A DNA stretch of 8,148 nucleotides, taken from NCBI GenBank assembly GCA_002317225.1, contig DCIW01000071.1, forward strand, positions 1 to 8,148, written 5' to 3'. The notes under the pieces were generated by a model that worked only from the letters and a program-made list of their open reading frames with translations, had not been told where the DNA came from and searched no databases. This stretch comes from Prevotellaceae bacterium UBA1716. Lineage in GTDB: Bacteria > Bacteroidota > Bacteroidia > Bacteroidales > Bacteroidaceae. How positions within the stretch are numbered: position 1 is the first letter of the stretch; each line of letters starts with the position of its first letter. Positions 6,374 through 8,148 of this stretch are shown here, in pieces. A program made the translations under genes and the position numbers.

Positions 6374-8148
6374 TTATACCAAATATAGTTTCATTAAACA
6401 ATTCTTGCAATCAAACTCCAATCGGAACTCCTTACCATTGCCCAATCGCAAACGGAGTTCTTGAGGCTTGCTTCCTTCCTTGAGACAAATGCCCAGTTGA
6501 CGGCGAATACAATGGTGGCAAATCATCGCTGGAGTCTCGCGGTCGTGAGTGAGTTCGAATGGGCGTTCTCTTTCGATGGTGATAGGGGAGTGCTCTTGTT
6601 CGATTTGAGGATAGAAGTGAGTTCGCTCTGCTATTAACGCTTCGGTGAGTTCGCGTCTCCAAGAGGAAAGGAGAGAAGAAGGGATGAAATAGTTCTTCTT
6701 CAATTGGATATCAACCTGGCGGGCTTCAAAGATAGTATCACCAAGTTTGCTCAATTGGCGTTCGATATTTTCTTTTTGATGCGAACGGGCAAGCTCAAAG
6801 TCTTGGTTGATTGAAACCGAAACCTCAAAACCATCTTCATCAATCATCTTCACTTCGCGTTCATTGATAATGATATCAACGAATATCTTTCTTTCAGCCG
6901 AAGGTTTACTTAATATCTTATCCCACTCTATATCCTGATTGCGGAAATACTTGATACCAGGAGTGGACACAAACTTATCTACATTGCCGATACGGAAACC
7001 TTGCAATTCACCTTTCTTATCTATATAGCAGAGGCCATCACCATTGTGAAGAGTCACCCTAGCCCTCCCGTCAGGGAGGGAGGAAAGATGCTTGGACAAG
7101 CTTGGGTGAGCGTTATGGCCTACCTCAGAGTTCCTATAATGGGACTTAGTAACTTTTGCCCCCTCCCTAACGGGAGGGCTGGGGAGGGTCTCTAATGGTT
7201 CTCCCATTGATTTTGGAGTGTCGAAGTTTGCATCGGGCTTGTTTACATTCTGTACAAAACCACGATTGAAACTCTTCCATACATTTGGTTCAAACTTCAA
7301 ATTGACATGACCGCTTGCCCTACGAGCGAATTTGCCCGGATGCTTCGCAATCACAGCATCAAGTGCCTTGCTATAAGCCGCAGTTACATTCTTCACATAA
7401 TCCACATCCTTCAGTCGGCCTTCAATCTTGAACGAAGTAGCACCTGCAAGCATTAAGGCTTCGAGATTGGCAAGTTGGTTGTTGTCATGAAGAGACAATA
7501 AGTATCCACTCTTCAGTACTTTACCATCTCTGCGCATGCCCTCCCCCCTCGGGGGCTGGGGGGCCACCAATTCAAACTTCATTCGGCAAACCTGAGCACA
7601 TTCACCTCTATTCGCACTTCTTCCGAAGAGTGCCTCACTTGCATTACATCTTCCGCTCAATCCCACACAAAGTGCTCCATGTACGAATACTTCAAGTTCT
7701 GTGTCGGGACAAGCGTTATGTATTTCGCTGATTTGTTCAACGGTCAACTCTCTTGCAAGCACCACTTGAGGAAAACCTAACTCGCTCAAGTATTTCACCT
7801 TCTCCACAGTACGATTGTCCATCTGTGTACTTGCATGGAGTGGGATAGGGGGCAGATTCATTGCAAGGATACGCATGTCCTGAATGATAAGAGCATCCAC
7901 ATGAATCTCCCAAAGTTTCCAAATGAGTTTCTCTACTTTCTCAACCTCTTCATCATAAATAATCGTATTGACCGTAACATAAACTCTTGCCCTATAAAGA
8001 TGTGCAAACTCCACCAACTTAGCAATATCCTCAACACTATTCCCCGCTGCTGCTCTCGCCCCAAAAGATGGCCCACCAATATAAACAGCGTCAGCACCGT
8101 GGCGGATAGCCTCGATGCCGATATCTGCTGTTTTAGCGGGAGATAAGA
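6374..8148 (-). CDS. U32-family protein, RlhA (YdcP)-like Fe-S RNA hydroxylation type (5' end outside window)
   Basis: The frame enters from the right edge and ends at TAA 6374-6376; 590 residues are visible and about 5-10 N-terminal ones are missing. The first visible residues LSPAKTADIGIEAI and GADAVYIGGPSFGAR (17-31) are the classic start of the U32 barrel, so the real start lies beyond 8148, not at the in-frame TTG at 8017. Residues 160-187 hold HGALC-type C-x6-C-x15-C-x3-C, the cysteine set that binds [4Fe-4S] in U32 proteins such as UbiU/UbiV and is conserved in TrhP/RlhA. The C-terminal half (TLHNGDGLCYIDKKGELQGF, then a helical region) and the overall length fit the long RlhA-type architecture better than the roughly 450-residue TrhP type. 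A second cysteine cluster closes the protein (543, 546, 554, 580, 583). In E. coli RlhA hydroxylates 23S rRNA C2501; the same substrate here is an inference. Older annotation calls this family peptidase or collagenase. Two in-frame palindromic insertions add residues about 195-204 and 319-364. Confidence 0.9.
   Translation of the reverse strand, partial: LSPAKTADIGIEAIRHGADAVYIGGPSFGARAAAGNSVEDIAKLVEFAHLYRARVYVTVNTIIYDEEVEKVEKLIWKLWEIHVDALIIQDMRILAMNLPPIPLHASTQMDNRTVEKVKYLSELGFPQVVLARELTVEQISEIHNACPDTELEVFVHGALCVGLSGRCNASEALFGRSANRGECAQVCRMKFELVAPQPPRGEGMRRDGKVLKSGYLLSLHDNNQLANLEALMLAGATSFKIEGRLKDVDYVKNVTAAYSKALDAVIAKHPGKFARRASGHVNLKFEPNVWKSFNRGFVQNVNKPDANFDTPKSMGEPLETLPSPPVREGAKVTKSHYRNSEVGHNAHPSLSKHLSSLPDGRARVTLHNGDGLCYIDKKGELQGFRIGNVDKFVSTPGIKYFRNQDIEWDKILSKPSAERKIFVDIIINEREVKMIDEDGFEVSVSINQDFELARSHQKENIERQLSKLGDTIFEARQVDIQLKKNYFIPSSLLSSWRRELTEALIAERTHFYPQIEQEHSPITIERERPFELTHDRETPAMICHHCIRRQLGICLKEGSKPQELRLRLGNGKEFRLEFDCKNCLMKLYLV
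7056..7083 (-). repeat. Palindromic unit U1, left half of the U32 composite
   Basis: The stem CCCTCCC (7063-7069) pairs with GGGAGGG (7074-7080) across the loop GTCA. The tail ACCCTAG lies to the left and lacks four C present in the partner unit. In the U32 frame it reads SSLPDGRARV. Confidence 0.75.
7159..7190 (+). repeat. Palindromic unit U2, right half of the U32 composite
   Basis: The stem CCCTCCC (7161-7167) pairs with GGGAGGG (7172-7178) across the loop TAAC, followed by the tail CTGGGGAGGGTC. This is the cleanest copy in the window and serves as the reference unit. In the U32 frame it reads TLPSPPVREGA. Confidence 0.8.
7172..7188 (+). other. Potential G-quadruplex motif in the U32 template strand
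   Basis: G3-A-G3-CT-G4-A-G3 satisfies the G3+N1-7 rule with very short loops. It lies on the strand that is template for the U32 gene and is formed by the right arm and tail of unit U2. Folding is predicted from pattern only. Confidence 0.55.
7539..7564 (+). repeat. Single palindromic unit next to the U32 Fe-S cysteine cluster
   Basis: CCCTCCCCCCTC is followed by GGGGGCTGGGGGGC. The core stem CCCCC (7544-7548) pairs with GGGGG (7551-7555), and the tail CTGGGGGG matches the unit at 7159-7190. The right arm is degenerate compared with the other copies. In the U32 frame it gives APQPPRGEG, beginning eight residues after the fourth Fe-S cysteine. Confidence 0.65.

Larger units (their letters stand above)
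7056..7190. repeat. Composite palindromic element in frame within the U32 gene
   Basis: Two units face each other as near-perfect inverted copies: 7061-7080 matches the reverse complement of 7161-7180 at 19 of 20 bases. About 75 bp of unrelated sequence separates them. The outward tails are ACCCT (7056-7060, apparently 4 bases shorter) and GGGGAGGGT (7181-7189). The host frame reads through with no stop and encodes about 45 residues, from TLPSPPVREG through SSLPDGRARV. Family sequence resumes on both sides: KSMGEPLE before and TLHNGDGL after. This is the same outward-tail layout as the A2M composite. Confidence 0.8.

Noticed and set aside
315..7564. Repeats interpreted as a CRISPR array or as rho-independent terminators
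   Set aside because: The units are not regularly spaced, occur in both orientations, lie inside coding regions and are not followed by U-runs.
6374..8017. Start of the U32 gene at the in-frame TTG at 8017
   Set aside because: The same frame continues to 8148 with the conserved U32 N-terminus (LSPAKTADIGIEAI, GADAVYIGG), so the true start lies outside the window.

Overview
The window looks like a piece of a Bacteroidetes chromosome, probably Bacteroidales and perhaps Prevotella-like. The evidence is moderate AT content, A-rich leaders without a Shine-Dalgarno sequence, a TAnnTTTG-type promoter box, signal peptides ending in the common ...AQ form, and three proteins that resemble Bacteroidetes versions of their families. 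The genus is an inference.

All three genes lie on the minus strand, so in transcription order they read from right to left. (1) From 8148 to 6374 is a U32-family protein that has lost only its first few codons at the window edge. It most resembles the long, RlhA (YdcP)-like Fe-S RNA hydroxylation branch. (2) After a 59-bp gap, 6314 to 5343 encodes a conserved membrane protein with a signal peptide, an SH3-like extracytoplasmic domain and about five membrane segments. (3) After a 148-bp AT-rich gap with a likely promoter, 5194 to the left edge is one frame of 1731 codons for a secreted bacterial alpha-2-macroglobulin (A2M). It has no thioester, and its C-terminus lies outside the window. Genes 1 and 2 are probably co-transcribed, while gene 3 probably has its own promoter. 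No shared pathway is evident.

The most unusual content is a family of short GC-rich palindromic elements scattered inside the coding sequences. I count six copies of a hairpin unit (core CCCTCCC-loop-GGGAGGG with a one-sided tail like CTGGGGAGGGT) at four sites, and at least one site falls in each gene. Two sites are composites of two inverted units with the tails pointing outward: 315-426 in the A2M gene and 7056-7190 in the U32 gene. Two are single units: 6242-6268, inside the signal peptide of the membrane protein, and 7539-7564, just after the Fe-S cysteine cluster of the U32 protein. Every copy keeps the host frame open and adds low-complexity peptide (for example LPLYGEG, LPPFGRVGVG, SPPVREG, QPPRGEG) between segments that otherwise read as normal family sequence. 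This is analogous to the Rickettsia palindromic elements, which insert in frame into protein genes. Whether this family has been described before cannot be decided from the window alone.
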